Shown here in pieces: positions 23,551-32,785 of a stretch of DNA of 64,000 bases. This DNA is from JAPWJZ01 sp965279315 (GTDB lineage Bacteria; Pseudomonadota; Alphaproteobacteria; Micavibrionales; UBA2020). How positions within the stretch are numbered: the stretch's first letter is position 1; every line of letters starts with the position of its first letter. The notes beneath the pieces were generated by a model that saw only the letters and a list, made by a program, of their open reading frames with translations, made no database searches and was not told where the DNA came from. Position numbers and translations under genes: made by a program. Location of the stretch: contig OZ257145.1 in assembly GCA_965279315.1 (NCBI GenBank), positions 558,001 to 622,000 of the forward strand, written 5' to 3'.

Positions 23551-24882
23551 TCAGGAAAAGACGGTTTCAACCAGCAGTTTCACGTTGAGCGCGACGATGA
23601 CGGAGGCGATAGCCCAGCAGACGGCCTTGAGCCATGCCGGGATGACCAGCGCGCCCATTTTCTTTTTGTCGGAAACGAATTTCACCAGCGGGATGACCGC
23701 AAAGGGAAGCTGCATCGAGAGCACGACCTGGCTGAGGATCAGCAGCTTGCCCGTTTCCCCTTCGCCATACATGCCGATCACGAACAGCACGGGCAAAATC
23801 GCCAGCGCGCGGGTGGCGAGGCGGCGGATCCACGGCTTCAGCTTGATATGCAGGAAGCCCTCCATCACGATCTGGCCCGCGAGCGTCGCGGTGACGGTGG
23901 AATTGAGGCCCGATGCCAGCAGCGCAACCGCGAACAGCGTGGAGGCGAAGGTGACGCCCAGCGCGGGCGCCAGCAATTCGTAAGCCTGTTCGATGCTGGC
24001 AACCTCGCCCTTGCCGTAGAACACGCTGGCGGCGACGATCAGGATGCTGGCATTCACGAACAGCGCGAGCATAAGCGCAAGCGTGCTGTCGATGGTCGCC
24101 CATTTCAGCGCGTGCTTGCGGCCTTCGTCCGTGCGCTCGAAATTGCGGGTCTGCACCAGCGATGAATGCAGGTACAGGTTATGCGGCATGACGGTCGCGC
24201 CGATAATGCCGATCGCGATATACAGCATCGCGGGGTTGGTGACGATATCGGATGTCGGCAGGAAGAACCCGCCCATGACGGCGGCAACGGCGGGCTGCGC
24301 CAGCGCGATTTCGATGATGAAGCAGGTGAAGATGACGCAGAGGAGCGAGATCACGAACGCCTCCATCCACCTGAAACCCTTTTGCATCAGCATCAGCAGC
24401 AGAAATACATCGAGCGCGGTGATAATCGCGCCGAGCATGAGCGGGATGCCGAACAGCAGCTTCAGCGCAATCGCCGTGCCGATCACTTCGGCCAAGTCGC
24501 AGGCGATGATCGCAAGCTCGCACAGGAACCATAGCGCCAGCGACACCGGTTTCGAATAATAATCGCGGCAGGCCTGCGCAAGGTCGCGCCCCGTCGCAAT
24601 GCCGAGCCGCGCGCAGAGCGATTGCAGGATGATCGCCATGATGTTCGACAGCATGACGACCGCCAGCAGCGTATAGCCGAATTGCGACCCGCCCTGCAAA
24701 GACGTCGCCCAGTTGCCGGGATCCATGTAACCGACGGAGACAAGGTAACCGGGGCCGGAGAAGGCAAGGAAGCTGCGCAGCCAGGATTTACCGCGCGGCA
24801 CGGCCACGCTGCCATGCGCCGCGCCAAGGCTGGGCTCGGATGCGGTGGCGACAGGCGGGGGCGGCGGGGTGGTCATGGTCAT
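23551..24882 (-). CDS. mntH: NRAMP-family Mn2+/H+ transporter MntH
   Basis: A 443-residue proton-coupled divalent metal importer with 11 helices. The metal-binding motif of helix 1 is present (GYMDPGNWATSL, DPGN near residue 52), as is the helix 6 motif MPHNLYLHSSL. These Asp, Asn and Met residues ligate Mn2+ or Fe2+. The N-terminus is Pro-rich and cytoplasmic. I saw no clear MntR or Mur box in the 150 bases upstream. Confidence 0.95.
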   Translation of the reverse strand: MTMTTPPPPPVATASEPSLGAAHGSVAVPRGKSWLRSFLAFSGPGYLVSVGYMDPGNWATSLQGGSQFGYTLLAVVMLSNIMAIILQSLCARLGIATGRDLAQACRDYYSKPVSLALWFLCELAIIACDLAEVIGTAIALKLLFGIPLMLGAIITALDVFLLLMLMQKGFRWMEAFVISLLCVIFTCFIIEIALAQPAVAAVMGGFFLPTSDIVTNPAMLYIAIGIIGATVMPHNLYLHSSLVQTRNFERTDEGRKHALKWATIDSTLALMLALFVNASILIVAASVFYGKGEVASIEQAYELLAPALGVTFASTLFAVALLASGLNSTVTATLAGQIVMEGFLHIKLKPWIRRLATRALAILPVLFVIGMYGEGETGKLLILSQVVLSMQLPFAVIPLVKFVSDKKKMGALVIPAWLKAVCWAIASVIVALNVKLLVETVFS

Positions 24883-24972
24883 CTTCTTATAAGCGGCACA
24901 AAAATATACATCGACGCAAATGCGCCTTTATAGATGTTTTACAGAAATTTAGGCCGCCCGCCAATGACTATC

Positions 24973-25001
24973 AAGCCGGTTTGCGCGCTGCGCACCGGCT
25001 T
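24973..25001. terminator. Hairpin between two minus-strand genes
   Basis: AAGCCGGT/ACCGGCTT enclose a 13-base GC-rich loop that can pair further (GCGCGCTGCGC). There is no clear T-run, so it is a weak or factor-assisted terminator for the gene at 25031. Confidence 0.4.
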
Positions 25002-25030
25002 CTGTTGCGAATCAATAGCTTAAAAGACGT

Positions 25031-25681
25031 CTATCTTGCGGGTTTTGCGGCCTGTGGTTCCTTGACCGCGAGGCTGTAGGCCACGACCTGCGTTTCGCCG
25101 GTCGCCAGCGGCACCAGCATGTCGCCCAGCGATTTGGCGCGTTTCCCGCCGGGTTCGGTCACAAGCCCGACCGCCTGGAAGAAATTATCGATCAGCCCCT
25201 TTACCTCGGCGGGCTTCAGCAGCCCCTGTTCACCGCGCAGGGTTGCGCCCGATTTCAGGAAGTCGTTCACGGCCTTGGTCGCGGCCGGGTCTGTGGCTGC
25301 AATATAAATCGTGTTCGCGCCCGCGATGCCATCGGCAATTGCGGCGGGGCCGATGATGAGCGTCTTGCCCGCAACTTTATCCTCGATCACCGGCATGAAA
25401 ACTTTTTTGCCCTTATGCGCCGCCTCGACCACCGTCAGGCTGAAGCCGGAGGCGTGCTGGCGCGTGAGCAGCTGCATCGCGGTGCGCAGCTCGGGCGAGA
25501 GCTTCACATCGGGCGCGATCTGGTTCGGCAGGTCGCGCAGGAACATCGAGACGCGCTGCGGCCCGCGCAGCCCTGCGACCACCGTCTTGAAATCGGCCAG
25601 CACCGGATTGTCTTTGGGCGCGACGTCATAGACGGCGACGGCCTTGAAGGATTCGGAAAGCGATTTTTTCGGTGCGGTCAT
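25031..25681 (-). CDS. Hypothetical protein
   Basis: A 216-residue soluble alpha/beta protein. It has clear alternating segments such as KVFMPVIEDKVAGKTLIIGP and GANTIYIAATDPAATKAVNDFL. There is no signal peptide and no Cys. I do not recognise the family. The last 12 residues are Pro/Ala/Lys-rich. It stands alone upstream of mntH, separated by about 150 bases that hold a hairpin. Confidence 0.6.
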   Translation of the reverse strand: MTAPKKSLSESFKAVAVYDVAPKDNPVLADFKTVVAGLRGPQRVSMFLRDLPNQIAPDVKLSPELRTAMQLLTRQHASGFSLTVVEAAHKGKKVFMPVIEDKVAGKTLIIGPAAIADGIAGANTIYIAATDPAATKAVNDFLKSGATLRGEQGLLKPAEVKGLIDNFFQAVGLVTEPGGKRAKSLGDMLVPLATGETQVVAYSLAVKEPQAAKPAR

Positions 25682-25843
25682 GTGCCCATTCCTTTGCGCA
25701 GCGAATCTGTCTTAAATCGTTGCTATCGCTATATTAGGGAAACGAGGTTAACGGAGTGTTAATACGAATTTTCTAGACTGAAACAATCAACGCCCGCCAT
25801 GCGTTGGGATATCGCTGCATCTGCCGTCATCCTTGGGAATCCC

Positions 25844-26761
25844 ATGCGTTTTGCCTCCATCTTCCTGTTATCCCTGCTGATTTTCTCGGCCCCGGCGCGC
25901 GCCGATGAAATATCGCCGCGCGGCGATGTGGCGGGCAAGCTGACGACTTACAATATCAAGGGCGATGAAGACCTCTATGCCATCGCCCATCACTTCGACA
26001 TCGGCGTGAACGAGATCCGCTACGCCAACCCCGGCGTCAATCCGTGGAAGCCCAAGGCGACGCGGGCGATCCTGATCCCGTCATTATATGTGCTGCCGCA
26101 AAAACGGCAGGGCATCGTCATCAACCTGCCCGAATTGCGGCTTTATTATTATCACCCGAACGGCGACGTCTATACCTTTCCCGTCGCCATTGGCCGCGAC
26201 GGGTGGAACACGCCCGTCACCACCACCAAGATCGTGAAGAAGCGCAAAGACCCGATCTGGATCCCGACCGATTCAATCCGCGCGGAAGACCCGACGCTGC
26301 CGGATTTCGTCCCCGCGGGGCCGAAAAACCCGCTGGGCAAATATGCGCTGAACCTCGGCATCCCCGGCTTTGCGCTGCATGGCACGCTGGCGCCCCGCAC
26401 CATCGGCACGCGCGCGAGCCATGGGTGCCTGCGCATGTACCCGAAGGATATCGAGGCGCTGTTCAATCTGGTGGAGGTCGGCACGCCGGTTGCGATTGTC
26501 GATGAGCCTTATAAACTCGGCTGGCGCGGGCGCGACCTGTTCGTTGAGCTGCCGCCCGGCAAGCGCAATGCGGCGGAGCGCAAGGCCGTGGTTGCTGCCA
26601 TCACCCGCGCCATCGCGAAATTTGCGGCCGGACAGGTGACGGTCGATGCCGATGCGCTGGCGCAGGCGGTGGTGTCATCCGATGGCATCCCGGTTGCGGT
26701 CGGCAAACGCGGGCTTTTTGCCTCGGCCTCGTCGAAGGTCACATCGTTGTTCCACGAATAA
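25844..26761 (+). CDS. L,D-transpeptidase (YkuD) with LysM
   Basis: A 305-residue periplasmic enzyme that forms 3-3 cross-links in peptidoglycan or anchors proteins to it. The signal peptide is MRFASIFLLSLLIFSAPARA, which is why the ATG at 25844 is preferred over the one 45 bases upstream. A LysM-like segment (YNIKGDEDLYAIAHHFDIGVNEIRYANP) precedes the YkuD domain. The catalytic motif is LHGTLAPRTIGTRASHGCLRM, with His and Cys intact. It is convergent with the thioesterase gene; the stops are adjacent. Confidence 0.93.
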   Translation: MRFASIFLLSLLIFSAPARADEISPRGDVAGKLTTYNIKGDEDLYAIAHHFDIGVNEIRYANPGVNPWKPKATRAILIPSLYVLPQKRQGIVINLPELRLYYYHPNGDVYTFPVAIGRDGWNTPVTTTKIVKKRKDPIWIPTDSIRAEDPTLPDFVPAGPKNPLGKYALNLGIPGFALHGTLAPRTIGTRASHGCLRMYPKDIEALFNLVEVGTPVAIVDEPYKLGWRGRDLFVELPPGKRNAAERKAVVAAITRAIAKFAAGQVTVDADALAQAVVSSDGIPVAVGKRGLFASASSKVTSLFHE

Positions 26762-27187
26762 TCAGGCGGCTTCGGCGGTCTCCATACCGATCGCGTGCAG
26801 CCAGTCGACGGTTGGCAAAATAAGCTTGCGCGCCGTCATGTCCATCAGCCCCATCGTCAGCGTGGCTTCAAAGCACAGTTCATCCGCGTCGTTGTAAATG
26901 TTCTGCTGCATGGTCGCGATTTTCTTCACATACGAGACCGTCTGCGTCTCGATGCGGACTTTCTGGCGCAGGGTCAGCTCGCGCGTGAAGCGCACGGTGA
27001 AGCCCAGAATGACCGGCCCGATTTTCTTCGCCTTGATGCTTGGAATGTCATAGCCGCGGTTCGCGATGATGTCCCACCGCGCCTCCTCCAGGATTTCAAG
27101 ATATGTGGCGTTGTTCACGTGCCCGAACGTGTCGAGGTGACGCTCCAGCACGGTCAGCGGATAGATGAATTTTTCAGATGGTGTCAT
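26762..27187 (-). CDS. Acyl-CoA thioesterase, hotdog fold
   Basis: A 141-residue protein of the 4-hydroxybenzoyl-CoA thioesterase/YbgC type. The segment ERHLDTFGHVNNATYLEILEEARWD carries the active-site Asp (D in LDTFGHVNN) and the H-V-N-N motif. A second part, VRFTRELTLRQKVRIET, forms the long hotdog strands. It should hydrolyse short- or medium-chain acyl-CoA in the cytoplasm. AAGGGG before the ATG at 27187 decides the start. Confidence 0.88.
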   Translation of the reverse strand: MTPSEKFIYPLTVLERHLDTFGHVNNATYLEILEEARWDIIANRGYDIPSIKAKKIGPVILGFTVRFTRELTLRQKVRIETQTVSYVKKIATMQQNIYNDADELCFEATLTMGLMDMTARKLILPTVDWLHAIGMETAEAA

Positions 27188-27252
27188 GCCCTGCGCCCCT
27201 TCCGCGATAACGGGGCATTCTAGCAACAAAGCCCACAGCGCCGCAACGGGGG

Positions 27253-27450
27253 CTAACCCGCGTTATCGGCGCGCGCCAGCAATATGCGGCCCGCATCGGT
27301 CAGCACGAACTGCCCCGCGCCGAACCGCAGCGCGAGATTTTTGGCGACCAGCAGGTCGGCATGCAGCACGTTGAGGAACGCAGCATGTCCGTCGCTGATC
27401 CGGCCCAGCGCCTTGAGGGCGCGCCATTCATTTTCGTCCAGGTCGTTCAT
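27253..27450 (-). CDS. Small hypothetical protein
   Basis: A 65-residue protein beginning MNDLDENEWRALKALGRI. It reads like a short winged-helix fold (HAAFLNVLHADLLVAKNLALR, then FVLTDAGRILLARA). It could be a small DNA-binding or restriction-like HTH, but this is a guess. No strong ribosome site is seen, and a longer reading from 27564 is less natural in composition. The 200 bases between it and the next gene hold nothing I can name. Confidence 0.45.
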   Translation of the reverse strand: MNDLDENEWRALKALGRISDGHAAFLNVLHADLLVAKNLALRFGAGQFVLTDAGRILLARADNAG

Positions 27451-27650
27451 GTTCTTAAAAAGAGTGAGTGGTGATCCGCCAGCCGGGCAAGCAGACTTCA
27501 AAAAAAGTAAGCGGCAGACCGATTTGGGAAAACCAGGGGCCGCCCGCGGATCACCAGATTCCAAGGTAATTCACATGCAGCATCGGCACACCCCAAAAAT
27601 CGGGTCATATAATTACAATTACTTTCCCGTCACAAAATGTCACACAATTG

Positions 27651-29039
27651 TTACAATGAGGGCGTGGCCGGAATAACCGCATAATCCACCGCCCGCCGCA
27701 GCATGGCGGGAGTGACGTAATGCCGGTGGGTATAGTCGATGGCGGCCATGTAGAACCGGCCAAAGGCGTTTTTGCAATGCACACGCGTGCCCAGCATCAC
27801 CTGCGTCGCGCCGTCCTGCATATCGACGCTGACGCAGGAACGGAAGGACAGGTGCTTGTCATCCGCGCCCAGAATAACCTCGGCGCGGCTGTCGTCCGGG
27901 TTCACCAGCTGGTCGATCACGGGGTACTGCCCCATGAACAGGTTATCGTTGCGGGGCGATAGCAGCGACGACACGGGACAGCCCAGGGGCGAGGTGCGCA
28001 GGCCCAGTGGCTTCACCAGCATATTGCGGAACGCCATCAGGCTGGTCACGCCCTGCGGCGCGTTCAGCAAAAACCCCTCCAGCACGGATGCCAGCAGTTG
28101 CGACGCAGTGACATTCTTCGGCGCGTCCGTCACGCAGATCAGGAAGGTGTCGTCATGATGGATTTTCACATCCGCCAGCTGGCGGCGCAGCAGCGAGGTA
28201 TCGGGGGCGGCGGGCAGCGCGGTGACGGGGCGCGCAAGATTGCCCTTATATCCGGATGCGTCTTTCCAGGCACCCCATGCCCCGCGCAAAATGCCCGCGC
28301 CGCCGCGCACGGTGTTGCAGACGACGCGGTGGAACGTGCCTTCGGGCGCATCCAGCGACAGCGTGGTCGTCGGCACGGCGCCCGCATCGAAATCGCGCGC
28401 ATTCAAAAGGTCGGCAACGGGTTGCGGCAGCAATTCGGTCAGGGAGGGGATGTTCGCCTCGTTCGCAAGCACCTGTTGTTTCAATTCTTCCGACAGCCTG
28501 CCGCCGAGTTCATTGGTATGGGTCGAGAGCGCGAAGAAAACGGGATGCAGCGAATTTTTGCGCAAAGGCGCGAACTGATGCCATGTCTCCCCGCCGAAGC
28601 GCACGGCAAACAGGCAGTCGGGCGGGATGTTGACGTAGCGCAACGACCGGATAAAGCTGCGCGGGTCGGCAGCCACCTGTTCCGGCGTCGCCGTCGAAAA
28701 CCGCAGCTGTGCCCCGCCGCTGCCCGATATCGCGGTAAAGACGCGGTGCCCTGCATGGCGGTGGAACGGATGCCCCTTGGGCCCGACGATGAATGAATAA
28801 AGCGCGGTCGGGTCGTCCCTGGCAAAATCCGGGCTCGCCAGCTTCGCCGAGGGTTCATCCAGCTCGTCCACAAACGCCGCATGTTGCCGCTGCCGTGAAG
28901 CGACAGACGCAAACAAATGATTCCCCGCCCCATGCCCCAACTGCGCAATCAACGAAACCTCCACCGCCACCCCGCCCGCTTGCGCGGGGATGGAAATGGA
29001 GGGGAAGGTGCGGGTGAGTTGGGATTGGGGGAGCATCAA
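27651..29039 (-). CDS. Cupin-like/DUF2867 fusion protein
   Basis: A 462-residue protein in two parts. The middle of the first half has a cupin-like core (HPFHRHAGHRVFTAISGSGGAQLRF, near residues 90-115) with three His positioned to bind a metal. The C-terminal 150 residues fit DUF2867: LGLRTSPLGCPVSSLL, then YPVIDQ, RAEVILGADDKHLSFRSCV and NAFGRFYMAAI. DUF2867 is a helix-grip-like domain of unknown role. A long linker with a Cys pair of unclear use lies between. The start could be either of two adjacent Met codons. Confidence 0.6.
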   Translation of the reverse strand: MMLPQSQLTRTFPSISIPAQAGGVAVEVSLIAQLGHGAGNHLFASVASRQRQHAAFVDELDEPSAKLASPDFARDDPTALYSFIVGPKGHPFHRHAGHRVFTAISGSGGAQLRFSTATPEQVAADPRSFIRSLRYVNIPPDCLFAVRFGGETWHQFAPLRKNSLHPVFFALSTHTNELGGRLSEELKQQVLANEANIPSLTELLPQPVADLLNARDFDAGAVPTTTLSLDAPEGTFHRVVCNTVRGGAGILRGAWGAWKDASGYKGNLARPVTALPAAPDTSLLRRQLADVKIHHDDTFLICVTDAPKNVTASQLLASVLEGFLLNAPQGVTSLMAFRNMLVKPLGLRTSPLGCPVSSLLSPRNDNLFMGQYPVIDQLVNPDDSRAEVILGADDKHLSFRSCVSVDMQDGATQVMLGTRVHCKNAFGRFYMAAIDYTHRHYVTPAMLRRAVDYAVIPATPSL

Positions 29040-29044
29040 AATCC

Positions 29045-29251
29045 TCAGCCCAGCAGTTTAATATCTACCGCCGAAGTTTTTCCATCCATCGTCTGCACTT
29101 CATAGGTCAGGCGTTGTCCCGGCGTGACGGTATCGATGCCTGCTGCGCGCAATGCCGAGACATGCACATAGACGTTGTCGCCGCCGTCTTGCGGGCGGAT
29201 GAAGCCGTAGCCTTTGTCTTCCTTGTACGAAATGATGCTGCCGGTGGGCAT
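29045..29251 (-). CDS. Cold-shock domain protein
   Basis: A 68-residue single-stranded nucleic-acid-binding protein. RNP1 is KGYGFIRP near residue 13 and RNP2 is VYVHVSAL near residue 27; the aromatic residues are all present. It is of usual CspA length. It ends five bases before the cupin/DUF2867 gene starts, so the two may be co-transcribed. Confidence 0.92.
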   Translation of the reverse strand: MPTGSIISYKEDKGYGFIRPQDGGDNVYVHVSALRAAGIDTVTPGQRLTYEVQTMDGKTSAVDIKLLG

Positions 29252-29293
29252 GGGTCAGGCTCCTGTTGGATTGTCGCGTGATTGAAAAGTCAT

Positions 29294-29325
29294 TTAAAAA
29301 GCCCCCGACTGGCGGGGGCTTTTTA
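29294..29325 (-). terminator. Terminator after tRNA-Ser
   Basis: AAAAAGCCCCC and GGGGGCTTTTT pair around a short GACTGGC loop. It lies immediately 3' of the tRNA on the minus strand and has a T-run in that direction; it also works in reverse. Confidence 0.9.
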
Positions 29326-29327
29326 AA

Positions 29328-29419
29328 TGGCGGAGACGAGAGGATTCGAACCTCCGATAGGTTTTAACACCTATAACGGTTTAGCAAACCGCCGCCTTCA
29401 GCCGCTCGGCCACGTCTCC
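29328..29419 (-). tRNA. tRNA-Ser(GCU)
   Basis: The 92-base gene has the acceptor stem GGAGACG/CGTCTCC and the D-loop GCCGAGCGGCTGAAGG. The anticodon loop TTTGCTAAA has anticodon GCU, reading AGC and AGU. There is a long variable arm as expected for tRNA-Ser, and the T-loop is GGTTCGAATCC. The 3' CCA is encoded in the DNA. It is followed by a terminator. Confidence 0.97.
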
Positions 29420-29511
29420 GCAATTGGAAGGCAAGTGGGGGTCATACTATATGGATGCGGCGCAGAATCCAAGATTCTTCGTCAACGCTTATTCGCCTGT
29501 AATATCAGCCA

Positions 29512-30327
29512 CTAAGCCTGTTTGTTGCAAAGCGCGCGGGCGTTGGCCACGATGTTTTCCGGCTTGAGGCTGCCGAAAACCATGCTGGTGACGCCTGTCG
29601 TGCCGATCACGAAGCGGATATTTTCCGCAGCATCGCCGACTGTGTCGATATGGCCGGAGGCGAGGCCTTTTTTGACCAGCACGGCCTTGCCGTTGTCGCG
29701 CGCGTAGTCGATGACTTCCTTCGCGCCCGTATCGGATTTGTTATAGGTCACCATCACGCAATCCGACAGCGCGGCGGCGAGTTTGCCGCCCTCCACCGAA
29801 TACGTCGATACGCCGAAGCTGCCGATTTTGCCTTCGTCACGCAGTTTTGCCAGCGTTTCCAGCACATCGGTGTCGCGCACCACCTGCACATCGTCGCGGT
29901 TGCTATGCACCAGCACGCAATCGATATAATCGGTCTGCAAACGTTGCAGGCTGCGCTCCACGCTCATGCGCGTATGCGCTGCCGTGAAAATGTATTCCGA
30001 ATTCTTGCCGTCGAATTCTTCGCCCGTTTTGGTCACGAGGAAGAAACGTTCGCGCCGCCAGCCCATAAGGTTGCCGAGGCGCTCTTCGGCCGCGCCATAA
30101 GCGGGGGCGGTGTCGAGCAGGTTGATGCCGCAATCGAGCGCAAGGTCGAGCAACGATTCAATTTCCTTGTCCGTCGGCAGTGCAAAGCCTTCGCCGCCCG
30201 GATATTTCACGCCGGTGTTGCGGCCGAATTTCACCGTGCCAAGACCCAGAGGGCTGACATCGCGCCAGGGGAGCCGCTGCGGCTGGAGGAGTTCGGTTGC
30301 CATGGGTTGTGTAATGACTTGGGTCAT
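29512..30327 (-). CDS. Aldo/keto reductase
   Basis: A 271-residue TIM-barrel NADPH-dependent oxidoreductase. The catalytic tetrad can be read: Asp and Tyr in LLDTAPAYGAAEERLG, Lys in LVTKTG, and His in VLVHSN. The C-terminal cofactor region (IGTTGVTSMVFGSLKPENI) replaces the typical G-x-x-x-x-x-N-E pattern loosely. The substrate is unknown. It lies alone beside the tRNA gene. Confidence 0.92.
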   Translation of the reverse strand: MTQVITQPMATELLQPQRLPWRDVSPLGLGTVKFGRNTGVKYPGGEGFALPTDKEIESLLDLALDCGINLLDTAPAYGAAEERLGNLMGWRRERFFLVTKTGEEFDGKNSEYIFTAAHTRMSVERSLQRLQTDYIDCVLVHSNRDDVQVVRDTDVLETLAKLRDEGKIGSFGVSTYSVEGGKLAAALSDCVMVTYNKSDTGAKEVIDYARDNGKAVLVKKGLASGHIDTVGDAAENIRFVIGTTGVTSMVFGSLKPENIVANARALCNKQA

Positions 30328-30507
30328 GAAAGGGCCTGCTTGCTTATCGTGATGTATTTTAGGGTAGAGATTCTATAGCGCATTTTTTGTCATAAAGCCA
30401 GCGTAGCGAAGCACAATGCGCCCCGCCCGCGCAGACATATCGAATACCCATTGATATTATATAGATTTATTGCGCGTTATGTAAATAATAATTATCCGGC
30501 CAAATAG

Positions 30508-31701
30508 TTAAAGCCTGCGCCAGACGGCCGTTTCCCACGGGTATTGCCCGATTTGCGCAAGCGGCAGCGGCGGCGGCGCGTCCTTGGCAACCGGGTGGAT
30601 GTCCTTGTCCTTCAGCCATTCGAACACGCGGTCGGATAGTGCGGGCGCGAAGGTCAGTTTGGTCGGCCATGCCATCAGCACCTTGCCGCGCTGATGCACG
30701 AACGGTCCGGGGGGCAGCGCGCCGGCCGCATCATAGGGTTCGGCGCGGTCGCCTGCCCATGTTGCCCATTCGCGGTTTTCCCAATCGATATCGGGGAAGA
30801 CCGCCTGCAATTCCGATTTGGCGAAGGCGATGGTTTCGTCTTCGCTTAATTTCGCCCCCTCCTCCGCCACCGCCCCGCCGAGATACCAGACATAGCCGCC
30901 CGTTTTCAGCGGGTGGCTGGTGACGGTCATGCGCGGTTTGGGGCTGGCCGTGATGCCGTGGCCATAAAGCGGATATTTCATCGTGCGCACCATCACCTGC
31001 CGCAAGGGGCGGCGCTGCGCATGTTTGTCCTTCACGCGCAGCAATTCCAGCGCGCGTTCATTGCCGGTGCCGGCGGTGAAGATAATCAATTGCGCGCGCA
31101 ATACCATGCCGTCAACCGCCACCTGTCCGTCGGGCAGGATCTCCGTCACCTCGCCCTGCAACAACCGCCCTTCCAGTTTTTTCGCCAGCGTTTCGACCAG
31201 CGATTTCACATCCAGCACTTTTTCGGGCAGTTCGAACACCGGCCCCTTGAATTTCTTTTTTTCCTGCAGCACATCGGGGAATTCCTCGCGCTTCAGTTTT
31301 TTGGTCGCGGCATTCACGATTTTCGCCGCGCCCATCACGGCGGCGGTCGACAGCACCGACCCCGCCGGCCACATGATTTGCGTGTCGCTCAGGAATTTTG
31401 CGCCGGTCAAATCAATCTCGCCATAGCCGTCGAAACTGGAATCCCACCGCTGCGGCATTTCTGCCAGCGACGACGCATGGCCCGTGACCGCGCCCTGCAG
31501 CACGTATTTCTGGCCGCCATGGATCATGCCCTGCGATGCCAGCGTCTGCACGCCGCCCAGCTTGTCTTTCTCGATCAGGATCACATTGTAATTGGCGCGG
31601 CGCAGCGTGTTCGCCAGCCACAGCCCCGCAATGCCGCCGCCGAAGACGATCATGTCGTATATATATGTCTTCGGTTTTCCGTTATCTTTTTCGTCTGTCA
31701 T
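30508..31701 (-). CDS. FAD-dependent oxidoreductase (DAO-like)
   Basis: A 397-residue flavoprotein. The N-terminal Rossmann motif is IVFGGGIAGLWLANTLRRANYNVILIEKD, with G-x-G-x-x-G and the acidic end of strand 2. IIFTAGTGNERAL is the second FAD-contact region common in glycine-oxidase-like enzymes. The final third has WATWAGDRAEPY. The substrate is unknown. It overlaps the upstream EamA gene by four bases, so a transported compound might be its substrate; this is only inference. About 180 bases of AT-rich, featureless DNA follow. Confidence 0.82.
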   Translation of the reverse strand: MTDEKDNGKPKTYIYDMIVFGGGIAGLWLANTLRRANYNVILIEKDKLGGVQTLASQGMIHGGQKYVLQGAVTGHASSLAEMPQRWDSSFDGYGEIDLTGAKFLSDTQIMWPAGSVLSTAAVMGAAKIVNAATKKLKREEFPDVLQEKKKFKGPVFELPEKVLDVKSLVETLAKKLEGRLLQGEVTEILPDGQVAVDGMVLRAQLIIFTAGTGNERALELLRVKDKHAQRRPLRQVMVRTMKYPLYGHGITASPKPRMTVTSHPLKTGGYVWYLGGAVAEEGAKLSEDETIAFAKSELQAVFPDIDWENREWATWAGDRAEPYDAAGALPPGPFVHQRGKVLMAWPTKLTFAPALSDRVFEWLKDKDIHPVAKDAPPPLPLAQIGQYPWETAVWRRL

Positions 31702-32597
31702 GGCTTCGCCGGCAAATCAATGAATCGGGACAGTATCTCCGGTGGCAAGAATAACGGAAGCGCGATGAGGAAGGCAAGCCCGCCCCAGACCAGCTGTTCC
31801 CTGACCGTCCGTTCCTTCCAGACAAGCGCGGAGAGGACAAGGATAACGGGTTTGGTCAGCGCCTGCGTGATGACCACGACAGTCACAGGGTTAATCGTCA
31901 CCTGCTGGTAGAATTTCACCAGTTCGGTCGCCGCATATAATATCCCCGCCAGCGCCGCATTGCGCGTCAGCATGGCGGCGCGGAAATTGGCGGGCGTGCG
32001 GAAATTCCAGGCGACCGCCATCACGAACACGACCAGATAGGACACGATGAGCAGCGCGTACCAGTTCGATTCCTTTGTAATCACCTGATCCAGCGTCGAC
32101 AGCCCCGCCGACAGCAGCACCAGTTTCGCGTAAGCAAGGCGGCCGCGCTTGTCCAGCTCCGAGAGATGCCCCTTCAGGAAGAACGTCACCGCGAGCGCGC
32201 AGAGCGCAAAGCCGACGAACAATTCATGCGGCATCAATTTTTCGCCAAAGAAACTGTTCGACACCGTCATGATGCCGACCGCCATGGGCGTGACGTAATG
32301 GCGCGACGACAGCGACACCTTCATCAATTCCTGCGACAGCACGAACAGGTAACACAGCAGCCCGCCCTTCAGGATGGTGAGTCCGAGGATGCCGGGGCTC
32401 GCCATGAACTTGCCCCAACCCTCGACCCACAGATGCCCGAACAGGGGCGATGTGGCGGCAAGGCCGATCAGCGTCCAGACGCTGATGAACAAGGGCGCGG
32501 TGCGGTGGTCGAGCGTGACGGAACAGACCTTCAGCGTCACGAGATGGAGAATCGTGAGGCCAAACAGCAATGCCAGCAGCAGGTGGCCGATATCCAC
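31698..32597 (-). CDS. EamA/DMT-type transporter
   Basis: A 299-residue protein with about ten hydrophobic helices in two similar halves. Each half ends in a conserved helix and short loop (FFGEKLMPHELFVGFALCA in half one, VWKERTVREQLVWGGLAFL in half two), typical of drug/metabolite exporters. The start is a GTG preceded by GAGGG. It overlaps the FAD oxidoreductase gene. The substrate is not known. Confidence 0.8.
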   Translation of the reverse strand: MDIGHLLLALLFGLTILHLVTLKVCSVTLDHRTAPLFISVWTLIGLAATSPLFGHLWVEGWGKFMASPGILGLTILKGGLLCYLFVLSQELMKVSLSSRHYVTPMAVGIMTVSNSFFGEKLMPHELFVGFALCALAVTFFLKGHLSELDKRGRLAYAKLVLLSAGLSTLDQVITKESNWYALLIVSYLVVFVMAVAWNFRTPANFRAAMLTRNAALAGILYAATELVKFYQQVTINPVTVVVITQALTKPVILVLSALVWKERTVREQLVWGGLAFLIALPLFLPPEILSRFIDLPAKP

Positions 32598-32785
32598 TTT
32601 TTGACCCTCGGGTTACGGAAATTTACGATGGGGCATCCCCTATCCCCTTCAAACTATGCCGTTAATTGCCCATCCTCAACGGAATTTGACATTTTCGCCG
32701 ATTTTGCTAGATTATGACATTATTGATAATCGATTTGAAAGGCTAACATGCCGTTTCCGTGACAGTCGCGGACGGCAAAAAAAGC

